Part shown: positions 46,813 to 60,300 of the stretch, one piece after another
Position numbering within the stretch: position 1 is the stretch's first letter
Layout of the letters: every line of letters begins with the position of its first letter
Assembly (NCBI GenBank): GCA_019649035.1
Contig: BMAT01006179.1
Coordinates: forward strand, 283,687 to 347,686
Source of the DNA: Elysia marginata
Taxonomy: Eukaryota; Mollusca; Gastropoda; Plakobranchidae
Direction of reading: 5' to 3'
Length of the DNA stretch: 64,000 bases
Made by a program: the position numbers and the translations under genes
The notes under the pieces: model-generated
Seen by the model: the letters and a program-made list of their open reading frames with translations, nothing else
Told to the model about the DNA's origin: nothing
Database searches by the model: none

Positions 46813-47847
46813 AAGGAAATACAGAGACGTAGAGGCAGACAGAAACAGAAAGACCAAGAATGAGGGGCAGCTAGATTAAAATGCATATTAAAACTCTCTT
46901 CTTCTTGTTCGTGTTACATGTTGTAGATTATGAAGAAAAAACAAGCTTTAAATTTAATATAGTAAAGAGAACAAAAATTGTGTCTAAAAGTGGTCAAAAT
47001 GGTGCCTGCATGTCAAGAGAAAATCAAACTGATTGATGAAGTTGAAAAGAAGAAAAGAAGACAAAGATGTTGCAATTGAGTTCAGAAATTAGAGTATCAG
47101 CAAACACAGTACCGAAATCAGTAGATTTGAGCACAGGTACTTGGAAAAAGATAACCCTTGTTTAACGGCCACGGTTGTAAAAAGAATTACATGTATGCAT
47201 TTAAAGAAATAATTTAAAATCCCCATTTTTTCCCCTGTCAGCTTATTTTGGAAATAAAACACTTATCTTAGTAACATTGATAAATAAAACCATCATTCTC
47301 GAGCCTGCTTACACACAGCAAATGTTTCTAGACACTTCTTTTTAATCTCTTCACCATTTGTATTTATAAATTCTAAATGTCTGTAGATCATGACGGCATT
47401 CACTCATCAGCTGGCACATGATCTATGATACATGTACATATTCCTGTTAGAAGCTTTGGTTGGCAATAACAATTTCAAAAGCAAGAGTTCTTGTTTGAGG
47501 CAAGACTAGTGGATGTATGGGCAAACAGGTGGAAAATGGAGCTTTTAGGCCCAAAGACAGCAGAGGCAGAAAATATGACTACTCATTTTGTTGTCAGTGT
47601 TAAACCGTAGATGGTGATAGGGATGCAAATAATTTGAGGGATTGAGATAGCTGCTCAAACTGGTTTAATAAAAGAGTAGAAGAAATTGGAGGTAAAAATT
47701 AAGTAATTTGACAGTCTTTCAAGGGACTGGTGTTTGAGGAAATCGTGCTTAACCTTATGTTTATAAATAAGCTCCTACTACAAAGAAATTTTAGGATAAA
47801 AAAGAAACACAAAAGTGACAACAAAAAGCTTGGAATTAATATTTGCC
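46813..47847. other. Intergenic downstream of VPS51
   Basis: No supported gene. Short similarity at 47600-47760 to 16540-16700 suggests another old dispersed repeat. Confidence 0.5.
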
Positions 47848-47853
47848 TTTATT
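47848..47853 (-). terminator. Candidate VPS51 polyadenylation signal
   Basis: A canonical AATAAA reads on the minus strand about 470 nt downstream of the VPS51 stop codon. It is the nearest clear one I saw; the actual cleavage site is not determinable here. Confidence 0.35.
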
Positions 47854-48319
47854 TGCATCTTCTACTGCCACTTTACATATCTTACATTTTTAGAGATATT
47901 TTTTGATTAGGAGAAAATCAATCAAGAAAGTCCTCTTTTTCCATTTGCCCAGTTTTTCACGCCCCCTCTCACAACATATAATTATAAAAACTTAAACAAT
48001 GATTATCATATCTACAAAAAAATTACCGCTCAAACCACCCCAGAATAAATAAGAAAAAAAATTCCTTGAAAATACCATCTATAGACAGTTGAGGCCATAA
48101 TTAATGACTCAAATATTGCACGAACAGTAAAGACAATTTACAACATTCACGTTTGAAGAAAATTTTTTCTCTCCAATGCAAACAAAAAAAATCTCACAAA
48201 TTGTTCCTTAAAATCTGATTTGAAACTAAGATAACTCCAAGAAGATATCTGGAGATTGGAATATCACATATTTGGTCAAACCCATAACCACAAGTGTCTG
48301 TATTTCAAGTAATGACGAG

Positions 48320-51300
48320 TCAACCGCGATCGCAGATGAGATCGATCACCTGGAAGAAAAAGGGCCACACCTTTAGGAAATTTTCTTGATTTTTACATGT
48401 ATCATGAAAGAGTTCAAAACATTACTTTAAATTTATAAAATGATAAAAGTACACGACAAGGCTTTCATTGAAAGTGTCATTAAAATTTTGATTCTGCTTC
48501 TTTGAAAAGGTTCTGAACATACAACCATGTCATTGCTAAATCTTGATAACAAATCATAAGGAGTTTATCTATAAAACCTTGGAATTTCATTAAAAATAGA
48601 AATTAAATAAAAAAAAAAAAGACATGATTGAAAAACAGTCCAAATAGATTGGATGTCATCAATTTTTTAACGTATGAAAATGACTCTAAAAACTAAGTAA
48701 AATTAAGGAAAGTTTTTATATAGAGCCTAATCCACTAATATGCCCTAAGCCCATTATATGGGTTCCCAAACAGGCCAACCAAATCATCTTCTGAAATCAA
48801 GGGAGCAGCAAAAAGAGCACATCACTCTAGCAGAGTGGCAAGATCTTTCACTGCATATGGTCTGGTACTCCTTTAATGCATGAGTAATGCAAGAAATGTA
48901 TGCAAATGGCCCTTTTCACAGACTATAAACATTGACCTGCCGAAAGCAAGGCTCGAACCCCAGACCTCTCGGGCCCAAAAAAGAGTGTCTACCACTAGAC
49001 AAGGACATTACAAAACTAGGTTTAATTCTCTTTTCCTATTTTAAAAAAAAATAAGTTCTATAACTTTTCAGAAAATTTTAAAAATTACATGTTGAATTTA
49101 ATATTTGGAAGCTCAGAAAAGTATCGATGCCTTTTTACGCAAAAATTGAAACACATTTATGAGAATGAAAATGCTTGTTGGACACATCACTTACACTTGG
49201 CTCCATCATGGCTTTGTCACACACACATCTGTGTACAGCACTGCATACTATCTCATCCAACAACACCTGCACCAGACTGCAAAACAAAACCAATAAAAAA
49301 AGATATTCAAGACTTTGAAGTGTTAAGCAAAGATGTATATGTAAAACAAAAGAAACCAGACCTATATTAACTCACATTTTTACCTCTTTGCGATTTAGGT
49401 ACTCAGACTAAATGTCTAATACAAATGAACACACAAACTTTAAAAACGAAAAAATATATATAGAATGAGAAGGAATTTAAAGGCCTCATTTAAATTGGAA
49501 GGACAGGTAAAAAGGAAAAAAATGTTGTTCTTTCTAGATCATATAAAACCCTAAAATTCAAAATGAAAAAAAAAATTTTTTTTTACAAGTATTATTTAAA
49601 ACATTATCCCAAAAGACTACATTGTGGTCATAGAAATTAAACTACGCAGTGACAACAGTTGAAAAAAGGACCCCAAATATGAACAAAGACAAACAAGTTT
49701 AAAAAAATCAAAATCCAAAACCAAAAACAAAACAACAAACGAAATTAAAACATTAATAATGAGAGAAACACAATTGAAGGCTATCTCACTTTTGCCATAC
49801 CTGTTTAAAAATATACTAAAAAAAAAGAGAGGGCTGAGGTTACAAGAAACTAATGTAGAGGATTCTAAAACAATTTAAAAGAAAAAAGAAAAGATGACAA
49901 TGATGCAGCATAGAGGTTTTTGAAACCATGAAAACAAAAAGAAGTCTAGAGAGCAGAATGGTAAATGGCATCAAAATGTTGGTAAGCCATGCTTTTGTGG
50001 TAGGAATAAACAAAGAATTGACAAATGATTATTTTTCTTTTTGCTTTTTAGGATAACAACATAACTTCATTCCTTTGACATTCCAGGACATCATAATGAG
50101 CTAATATAGCAGACACTGCTGAAATCAGAATGCAAAAGTAGTTACTTTTCATCTGAAACAAATCTCCACAAGTAGAGTTGCAGGTAATGAGTGTCCACTT
50201 GTATTTGTTGAAGCCCATATTTGCCAAACGTTCTTAGTCGAACACACTCAAGGAATGTCTGAAAGTTAAGAAAATAAATAGATTGAAGAGGATAATGAGA
50301 GAGTAAATTATAAGCTCAAAAAAGAAAAGAAAAAAAAAAACAAAAAGAAAAATGATAAGACAGAAGCAATGATTGAGAAATTGGTAAAATCAGGAGAAAA
50401 TATGCAACTCACTATAAAGCCTTGGTAAAACTTTTTAAAATCAAAACACAAGAGAAGGTATCTTAACCTTAGCAGATACCCCCATGCTCTTTCATACCTC
50501 TAAAAAAAAGGAAAAACTCGTTTCCAGATAGCTTTGCAAGTAAAACTCTAAGTGACTGCTGATAAGTTAAATCAACCACAGATTGTTTTGGGCTGTGACA
50601 GCTTTTAGGGCAGGCTCATTACCCTGGTTCCAGTTACTTCATCTTAATTTCAGGTTGCATTTGAAGTTGCTATGATATGAAAACTTTTTCAAACATTAAA
50701 AAATAAAAGAATTATCTATTTATTAGATGGTTTTAGAAATACCAGTAACCTTTAACGCCTTTATCTCTTCAAAAAACTGAGGATGCTGTTGCCGTAGTTC
50801 TAAAAGAATGAATATTGCCTGGAAAAACAAAACTTTGAACTGAATATACTAAGCAAACAAATGGTTAATAAAGCATGGATGCCTAACCTTTAGACTGATC
50901 TTTACGATCCCAGTCAAAACTGAAACTTTAGAGAACTCAACAGCACTAAAGATTTCAATCTTTTCAGAGAACAATTTCTGTATGTTGCTCATTAGGCTGT
51001 TGTCAACACTGGCAGGAAAAAACAACAACAAAAAATGTCATATCTTCAGGCAGTTAAAAAAATGTTGACTCAATGGGCAGTTATGGCATTGAACTAAATA
51101 ATGAAAATTAAATTATAATATGACATAACTTACTTAAAGTTTTTGAACTTTTCCCCTTATTATTCCATATAAAGTTCTGTCTTCACAAATGGTAATCAAG
51201 CCTCACCTCACTTTGTGACTCTTCATTGAAATATTGCCAAAGCTTTGTCATGCAGTGTGCTAAAAACTGCATACAGTAAATGCACCTTATTTCTTGCAAT

Positions 51301-54300
51301 AAATGCGGCCTAAAAATCTAGTGATCAAAATTTCTCACAACAATGTTTTGCTTTGATGATATTGATATAATGTATTCGAAATAATCTTTCCGCTATAATG
51401 CTACTAAAAAAAAACAAATAACAATACCTTGGGGCATAATTCCATTGAGGCCGCCTGTTTGGCTGGGATGCACTGAGAGCGTGGGTTCTTCTGCTGGAAT
51501 CGCTACTGCGCTCCTTCCTTACTCCCTCTTCATAAAGCTGGCCTACCTGTTAAATTTTAACACAAACAAGTGAGGCTAATCACTGGTTGAATAGGGGTGA
51601 TCAAACAGCCTTTTATAAGTAGTAAAAAAAGAAACAAATTCAACATAAGAAAATTGCAGCAGACAAGTCTGCTTATTAATAAACACCACTTGGAACAAAA
51701 GGAATAATCTAATTCTGAAAATAAATCGGCATAATGTGCATATGCAAGTAAAATGAATAAATAGTCGACCACTATGTTAATCTTGTACACACGCTATTCT
51801 CTAGGAAACAACTGGCAGTCCAGATCATTAATTACAAATGTCTTGCAACTAATCAAAATGAGTCTTAAGTCAAAATACCTGAAAGGTAGTCAGATAATGG
51901 TATCACAGAAAAGCTTATTTTCTCTACTTTCAGAATCAACAAACAGAAAAGTTATATCATGCTTCTGTATATAGTTATAGCCATTTGAAGTCAGCAGGGT
52001 TAGGACTTGTGAAATTTCAGAAAAGGAGAAAATAGCATTTAAAGTTTAGAAAGCTGTAAAGGTGTTGAGGCCTTGGCAACTATACCAACTAAAACTAAAC
52101 ACCCGAAGCATGAAATTTCAACATGAATTAGGTGGGAAACTGTTTAGAAATAGTTTATCGTCAATATCTAAAATAAAAAAAAATTGACTTCTGAACATCC
52201 ACTAAAATTTAAAATCCTATTTCTCAAAACTAAGCCATTTGATTTACAACTCATTATTTGGAAACAATGCGAGACATATTTCTTACCAGAGTAAAATAAT
52301 GGCATCTTGTAATTTGAAGCAATCTAAATCTCATTAAATGCATTGTTCCGAGTTTCAATATGACGATGCATATAAGAAATTGTATTTTGTTACCTGCATG
52401 TCAATGGCTGTGATATCTTCCACAACTCGTTTCATTACAGCTCTGACATTTCTGGGCTCTATGGTAGTCAGCCAGTCTCTTGTCTCAACACTCTTACGCA
52501 ACATCTAGGAAAGAGATTGGAAAAAAAGCTATAAATTTCGAAAAAAAAAAATTCAACTCTTGCTGATGTGAATACTGAATCTGCCCATGAAGTTGTGCCA
52601 TAGTTAGGGGCATGTATGTCTGTGAGGACATAAGTATTGACAGGGTGTAACTTCGGTATATAAAATTGCTGCCTCGACACCCTCTTTGCGCAATTCTAAT
52701 CTTTCATCAATTATTGTGATTAACCTGCTAAGCCTAAGCCTCGATAGTGGACTAGCCCAGCAGCGAGAAGTAAAGAAATTTGAGCACAAGCCCTTTACTG
52801 ATTTATTGGTATTTCATTTGAGTTTTTTTCTTAGTAAAATGAGAACTGAATGGGTCTTATCTTAAGCTGGCCGACCCTGTCAAATTTTATTGAAAGATAT
52901 AGAGTTTTCTGTCATCTACTCATGATGGAATGTCGGGCCTGCAGTACAGCGGCCTAGACTTAGCCCAAAGTTATTGTGCTAAAGAAGGTGAGTAAAGAGA
53001 AGTAAGCTCAATTCAAATCACTGTAATCGTATTCAAAATATCCATTTTTAAATTAGGGGTTTAGTATGCCCAACTATTATTTTTCAAGCTGATTGCTAAA
53101 AGTTTAAAAGGTTCTAAAGACAGAAGCAGCCATGATTGCTAAAAGTTTAAAAGGTTCTAAAGACAGAAGCAGCCACAAGCCAAATTTGAAAATATAAAAA
53201 CCTAAAACAAAACAAAAAAAAAAACTTCCTGGCAAAGTACAATTTTCACTCTCAATAAGTATTTCCAAGGGCCTGACAAATTGATCTTTCTATGAAAATT
53301 ATCTTATAAGACAACATGTGTGTCTAATTATGGTAGCCAATAAATTCAAAAGGAACATGCACATTGAAAACTGTAAATCTGTACTGACCTGTGATATGGT
53401 AAGACCCTGGACCCTCACATAATGGTTCAATAGTCTCTGTCCTGTGTCTTTAGCCATGGAAAATAACTCTGTGGTTGAAGTCAAGGGCATCCTATCCTCA
53501 ACCATAAACTGTTCCTCTGCTAAAGACAACTGAGAAAAATGAAGAAAAATTGTTTTTTTAACCAATGAAGCATGCACCTTCAGAGATCAACCTGGTTAAT
53601 ATTTGTAAGAATACACAACATAGAAATTTCTTAAGCATTACGGTTTGTATTGATTATAGGCAAAAAAAAATGGAAGTTTCAGGAATAAACTTGACTTAGA
53701 TCCTACTACGTCTGAAAACCTTTTGGATACATCATGGTTGCATTCTGCACTATTAAGTTGTTGTCCCATTCTTTGTTTAATAAGTTTCTTAACTATTTTG
53801 ATGTCTTAGAAGTCTCTGGCCCCTTAAAAATTTTTTTGAAACCTGCAAGGGCATAAGCATGATCTTATTACTCTTTCATTTTTTAAAACCTCACTTTAGG
53901 TTCAAGTATTCACCTCAAAGCCAATGAATTAAGATGACTTTTGTTCTGAAATTATAAAATTGGCTAGAAAAGCAGGGCATATTAAAAAAACATTTCTTGA
54001 AGAAACAAAGTGTTTGTGCAAAAATTCTTAATCACTATTGTTAAAGTTAAGTCTCGAAAGCTTACTAAATATGATATAGATGCATTTTCCAGATCAATAC
54101 AAAATCTTGAGAGAATCATCAATAAGGCAGGTGGGCTTGATGTTTTGTCTCCTGGTACCTCACAGAAATCCTGTCATACAATAAGAGAAACAACATTGAA
54201 AAATAAAAATTAATGTAAGAAAAAATTAAAAAAAAAAATATGTACAGCACTATCATTCATTTGGCCAGCAATATGTTCGATAAGATTTTGTTCCACACCT

Positions 54301-57300
54301 ATAAATTTGTATTTAAGTCCAATTAAATAAATATTCAACACAAAAATATATGAAATTATCAATATAAAAAAAGGATTATAAAAGGAATAAAGTTATGAAA
54401 AGATTACAACTTGCTAAAGTGAAACTAAGAAAAAAAAATTGTGACTAAAAATTATTATTCAATATCATTTAAACTTTTCCCTGTTTAGCAGGGTTTTAAA
54501 ACCTTTTCCCATCGCACGCTCTTAGCTTCTATTATTCCCTGTGCGCGTTAGGCTGCCTTGCTGGCTATTCCCTGCGTACGGTACGCACGTTTTTCAGGCA
54601 TTTTTTAAAAAATCACCAAAATTCACAGAAAAAATTTTTTGCTAAGTGTTTGGTATGGATGGAAATTCCGAACACAGGAAAATGGTTTGAAAAACATAAT
54701 AGATCTTTGTTTTGTAATTTAGAGATGAAAAAAAATTGCAGAGACAAGTCAAACTATGGGATCATCGGGCCGATGCGGCTTGGCTCTAACGGTAAGTCTA
54801 GGTCAATCATCAACGAGATGCGGTGTGTACGGGCGGAATAGACAGGCGCCGCATCGAACGGATGCGGTGTGATGGGAAAAGGTTAACCACAAAAACATAA
54901 TTATTTTGACAATATTGCCAACATAAAGAATACAAAATGTTTTAATTTTTCCAATAGGTCTTAAAAAGACAGTTTTTACCATGAAAGAGTTGTCACCAAT
55001 GTCTAAAATAAGACTCACATTGCAAGTACTGCAGATGTGTTTAATGAAAGCCACAACAAGCCCTTCCCTCACATCTTGACTGCAGAAAGGACCTCTAAAG
55101 TAAGGCTTCATTGCAAATGTGATATCTGGAGCAATAAATGCCTGGAAAATAATAGATAAAAGAAAACATGCAAAAAGATTTTGACAAAAATAATACCTAC
55201 AAATTAAGAGCTAACATATGTAAATTTTCTCCAAAATTGCGATGAATTAAAAAACCTCACAGATATCTTTTACAATCCCTCTCTAGCTGCTAGTATTGAA
55301 CAATGAAACCAAGCAACATTCTATACTTACCTATGAGAATTCTGTAGTCCTTAGGAAATAATTTTAAAGGTGAAAATGACTAAACAGAAAATGTGGTACC
55401 TCAATAGTGAGATTGACTATATTTCAAAATAAAGTGTACACAAAAAACAATTCTGTCTAGAGATGAAAAGCATTTCTAGATTTTTTTCACTTACCCAACA
55501 AAATAATCCTGAAAAATAATTACCCTTTATTCTTGAATATTCAAGTGCTTTAACTTTATTCCAACTTGATTTAAAGCACCTACAATTTAAACTTGGCAAG
55601 TTTTTTGAAGCCCCTATTATTAAAATCATACCTAAAAAAAGTAACTATTTGTAAGTTTTTGTACAATGGGCAAAACCATAGGTTTTAAGCGGAAAACTCC
55701 ATAATGAGAACTAAGCAGCCCCTTGTTTTAAACACGAACGAATGTAGCACCTGTCAACAAAATATTACATTCACCTGTAAATTTCCAAGAACAGATTTGA
55801 TTTGCTCCACCACAGAGGACTGCATGTTGGCCAAAAGTTCAGACAGCCTGGCAGTGTTGTCTTGCTTTCCCACAAGACGTGGTGCAGCAAGGTTTTGGCG
55901 GATATCTGTCAAACAATCTAAGGCAAGGAAAATAAAAGAAAAAAAAAAATATAATAAAATGCTATGAAAAAAAAAGATAAAGATATTGGAACCTGTCCTC
56001 TAAGCATGCTGGTTTTCAGTTATTTGCATATAAATTTATTGATCTAAATTGCTTTCATTTATAGGTTTTTAAGCCATCTCAAAGTTACCAAACTTCTATC
56101 TTCATGGTAAAACATACAACAACCCCCCCTGCATTTGCTCAAGAATGAATGGCAGATTCACTTTAGTGTTTGACTGGTTTCACACAGGACTAAAATCAAA
56201 CAACTACATTAGTTTTTAAAGGCGCATATAAAGATTAAAAACAAATTTAAAACTTCCAGACAAGGGCTTTCTTTCCGACAATGTCTGAAGTGCCAAAAAC
56301 ATTTTTTTCAGGCTAAAAGAGGGCTAAATGTAAGGTAAACTAAGCCACCAGTTTCGATTGTAATATCATGAAGCTATATCCAAAGCATAATGTTAATATA
56401 CCACACCTCGGGGGGAGGGAGGGGGGGAATCCTTAATAAATTTTCTCCCAAAACCAGCTGTCAAGATGAGAGCAAACTGAATTTGTAACCTAAAGAAGCT
56501 CCAATAAAACAAACTCTCTTAAGAAGTGGTCTCTTAACTGGACCAAAACAGTCAAAACCTTCAAGTTAACATTGCCTCTGTATTGCTAAATTATGCCAAT
56601 AAAAGAGCCTCTGTTTCTTCTATAATAAAAACCAAAGACAAAAAGAAGAACATAAAACTTATTATTGATCACAACTACAGGTCCTCAATGGTATACAAGT
56701 TTTAATTTTTTAAAATAGACCTTGAAAAAAAAAAAAAAATCTCATGGTAACAAAAACAAAAAACAACAACCAAACATATAGAAAAACAACCATGTCTTTA
56801 GTTTACAAGAAATATTGCAACGAGTTTACCTGCAAAATGCTGTTTTAAAGACTGCAGGTAATGGGACACCCTATCCCTGGCACCTCTGGATACTATTTCT
56901 GTGCCTGCTCTGTAAAAAATAAATTGTGAAATATCAGGAGAAATACTAAGTACCTCTGGGAAATGATGTTCCAAAAATTTCTGACCAGAGGTAAAAAAAA
57001 AAAAAATCAAGAATATCTTTAACTTTTACACTTAAAAAGAGAAGAATTAATCCTCTCTTCAAATAAGTACAAAATAAATTGCCCACAATGTAAAATGAAA
57101 AAAAAAGCTGTGTCAAAATAAATACCTTGAAAAGTCAGTGTCAGGGAGAAGTTTGTTCATAGCTTGCAAACGCCTATGGAAGCGATCTAGGGCTCTGACG
57201 AGGATTGTGTTGTCTCCTGTTTCTTTCTGCAAAATCCGGTTAGAGTTATCATAAACTTAAACACAACAACAGTGTCACCATAAATACTTTCTAAATAAAA

Positions 57301-60300
57301 TTGTTAAACAGAATGTAAAAAACTTGAGATTATAAATAAGTCCAAAGCATAGTTTACCTTGGACTAACCAAAAATGACAATGTTAGAAAACTTCCTGTTG
57401 CCAGAAATCATTTAAGAAAATACCAAAGACATAAAATGATAGAAATGTTAATGCGTCTTAAATTCCAGAGAAAGTTGCAACACTCCTGGAGCTATGACAA
57501 GAAAAAAGATATTATTCCTTCAACAGTTAATTGAGCCATTACAAAAGTTTATAAATAGAATGTATAGACACACCTCAAGTTGAACTCTTTGTCTCACAGA
57601 GTTAAAATACTGTTCCATCAACTCATTTACAAACAGGACCAGCTTCCTCAAAGCTATGGTGTCTAGAGATTCACTGTAAAAGAAATAAGACAGATGAAAT
57701 CACTAGAGATATGACAGTTTCTCTGAAAACTAATGCTGGTAAGAAGACTAAAAGAGAAAAAGATAAAGAATATCAAGGATAAAAGAGAAAGATAATGTTC
57801 ACAAAAGAATTTGATTAGAATGTAATTTCAAAACAGAGAAAACATTCAGCAAAATGAAAGTGAACTGATTCATCTTGCATATACATATTTCAAAATTATA
57901 AAAGAAAAAAAAGGTTTTTATTTAAGTTTTTTACACTTACTCTGTCACAGTTCTGTTCATGAACATGTCATTGTAAGAAGCAATGACTAAGCACATGTTG
58001 CTCAAAAATCCATTGCAACCCAAGTCAACAAACTCTAGGACATCCTGAAATGGAAACATGAAAAGAAATGAGAAAGTTTACACAAAAAGTGGTAGTCAAC
58101 TAAAAAAAACAACAAAAAAAAAAAAAACACGTTTGGGGTAAAGTTTAAAAACAAAATTTAAATATTCTGATGAAGGAAACATGGAATAATCAAATTTAGC
58201 CATTGATTTTTATAAACATTTTTCTTGTTAGTATACTGTCACAGGTGACGCTACAAAAAGTTCCGAAAATTTGTGACATTTATTAAAGAAACAAAACTAA
58301 AGAGCAAAAAAAAAAAAAACCACTTTAAAATAAATAAAAATCTGAGATCATAACAGACCTTTTTTCCTTGATCTTCCAATCCAATTTTCAATCAATGGAG
58401 GCTGGTAGTATTAGGTAGCAGGATTTTGTACTTACCATCCCTGCATTCATGTAGGCATGCGCAGGCCTTTGCTCCTGTCCTGGAGCTGGTTCACCTGAGT
58501 ACAGTTTGATCTGGGTTTTCATCTCATCCAAGTCCTCGTCCAACTTTTGCTTAGCACTAAGATCATGAATGAAGAAAGTGAAAAGGGATACTCAAATTTA
58601 TACACAGCTATGGTGCAAAATTTTTTAATGTGAGAAATATACATACTTAAAAAATACTTGGAAATGCTGTGTATTGTTTGATGATTTTCATTAAATACAT
58701 GTTACATTTGAATGGATTCAGGGCAGTATGTTGCAGAGGCAATTTTGAAAAAGCTGAGAAAAGGTGGAAACTGAGTTTTTCCATCTTTGTCTTCATATTT
58801 CTATCTCAGAGTATAAGCTGTTACATTCTCAAAATAACTATCATTAAAAAAATGCATCTCTAGCTGAAACAGGATATGGAAACATAATTTAATGAAATGC
58901 ATAGGTCTCATTTTGACCTCAACTTCATATGTTTTTAAGTTACTTTTATCTACCTCATTTAATGAAAACTATGTCTCTCTTCTAGGGTGAATGAGTCAGA
59001 TGTCACAGTTGCCACCTTCAAAGGTGTTGCTGTTTAAAGAAGACATTTTTCTAAACTTGGATACATAAAAACTTCATAAAATTATCAATATTTTGTGTAA
59101 AGAAAATGAAACTTTTGTTGATAAAAAAAGAAAAAAAAAACTTTTGGATTTCCGACTCATTCAACCTGGAAATGTAGTGGTTTAGATGCATAAATACCTA
59201 GTACTGAATTTGATAAATTAGGAACAAAAACTATTTCCTTTAAAAGTTGATAAAAACAAAGAATTTTGTATTCACATTTTTTAAGTTCATTCCATGGACA
59301 TGAACAAAAAGTGTTTGATAATACCACATCATGTGCACCAGGCTTTTTGCCATGCAAAATAGACTGAATAACAAAAATGTTTTATTTTTATTTGGAGACC
59401 GGGTGGACCCCAGTAACCGCTGGTTGAATAAGTTACAACAAACGCAAGTGCCATTCCATTTCAGAGTTTTTGTAGTTGCCCGAGATTTTAAGTATTTTCA
59501 GCAAAAAAATTCTTCAAAACTAAAAAACCCCTTTGTCAATTGAATCTCTTAAGTTTGTAGCAGCAGGACACTGGGACATCTTCAATGAGTTAACCTTTTC
59601 ATTGCAAAGTAGTAAAAAAATACAACTCACTGAGATAGAAATTCATCGCACAATGACTCAGCCGGTTCTCCAAGCTGTGTCAATAAATCCACACATTCAG
59701 TGAGTTGTTTTGCTGTAGACTAATAAAAAAAAAAGCTTTATTAGAACAGGGGAAATTCTTGATCAAGACACAAGTCCAGACATTATACAGTGTGAGCCCT
59801 AAGAATGACAAGGCCTTTTGTCCACTAAGCACAGTTTTGAGAAAATCGACTTTTAAGTTTAGAACTGCAGTTCTGCTACTAAGTAAAAATTTTAATATGT
59901 CAAAAAACCACCTAAAGAAAGGTTAAGTTGCCTCAATTTCTCAACATAATACGGTAAACTGTTATAGAATCAGCATGATGTTTGTAGCTCAATTTGGCAA
60001 AAAAATGGAGATAAAACACTGCTGTTCCCAAGATACAAATGGTTACTACCAATTAACTTGCTGCACTGTATGCACGTGCTGATTTCATGCAAACATTTTT
60101 TGTCATACAAATCTCCTCTTCATAACCTGTTTCTAAGGTTAGAATTTGTCTGAATACGAAATGATTTCAATGGAGTGGCATACTAATATATGAAAAAAAG
60201 TGTCCCAACGACATGTCATTGCAGTTAAACTATGCCACCAGACAATCACAAAAGACATTTGAACACACATGCGACGTGAAAGGAGAGTTTTTTTGAGCAT

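Noticed and set aside
54010-54213. Plus-strand 67-codon frame (and 49089-49370 likewise)
   Set aside because: It is antisense to VPS51 exons (54066-54170 and 49195-49276), whose minus-strand translation is conserved and correctly spliced.
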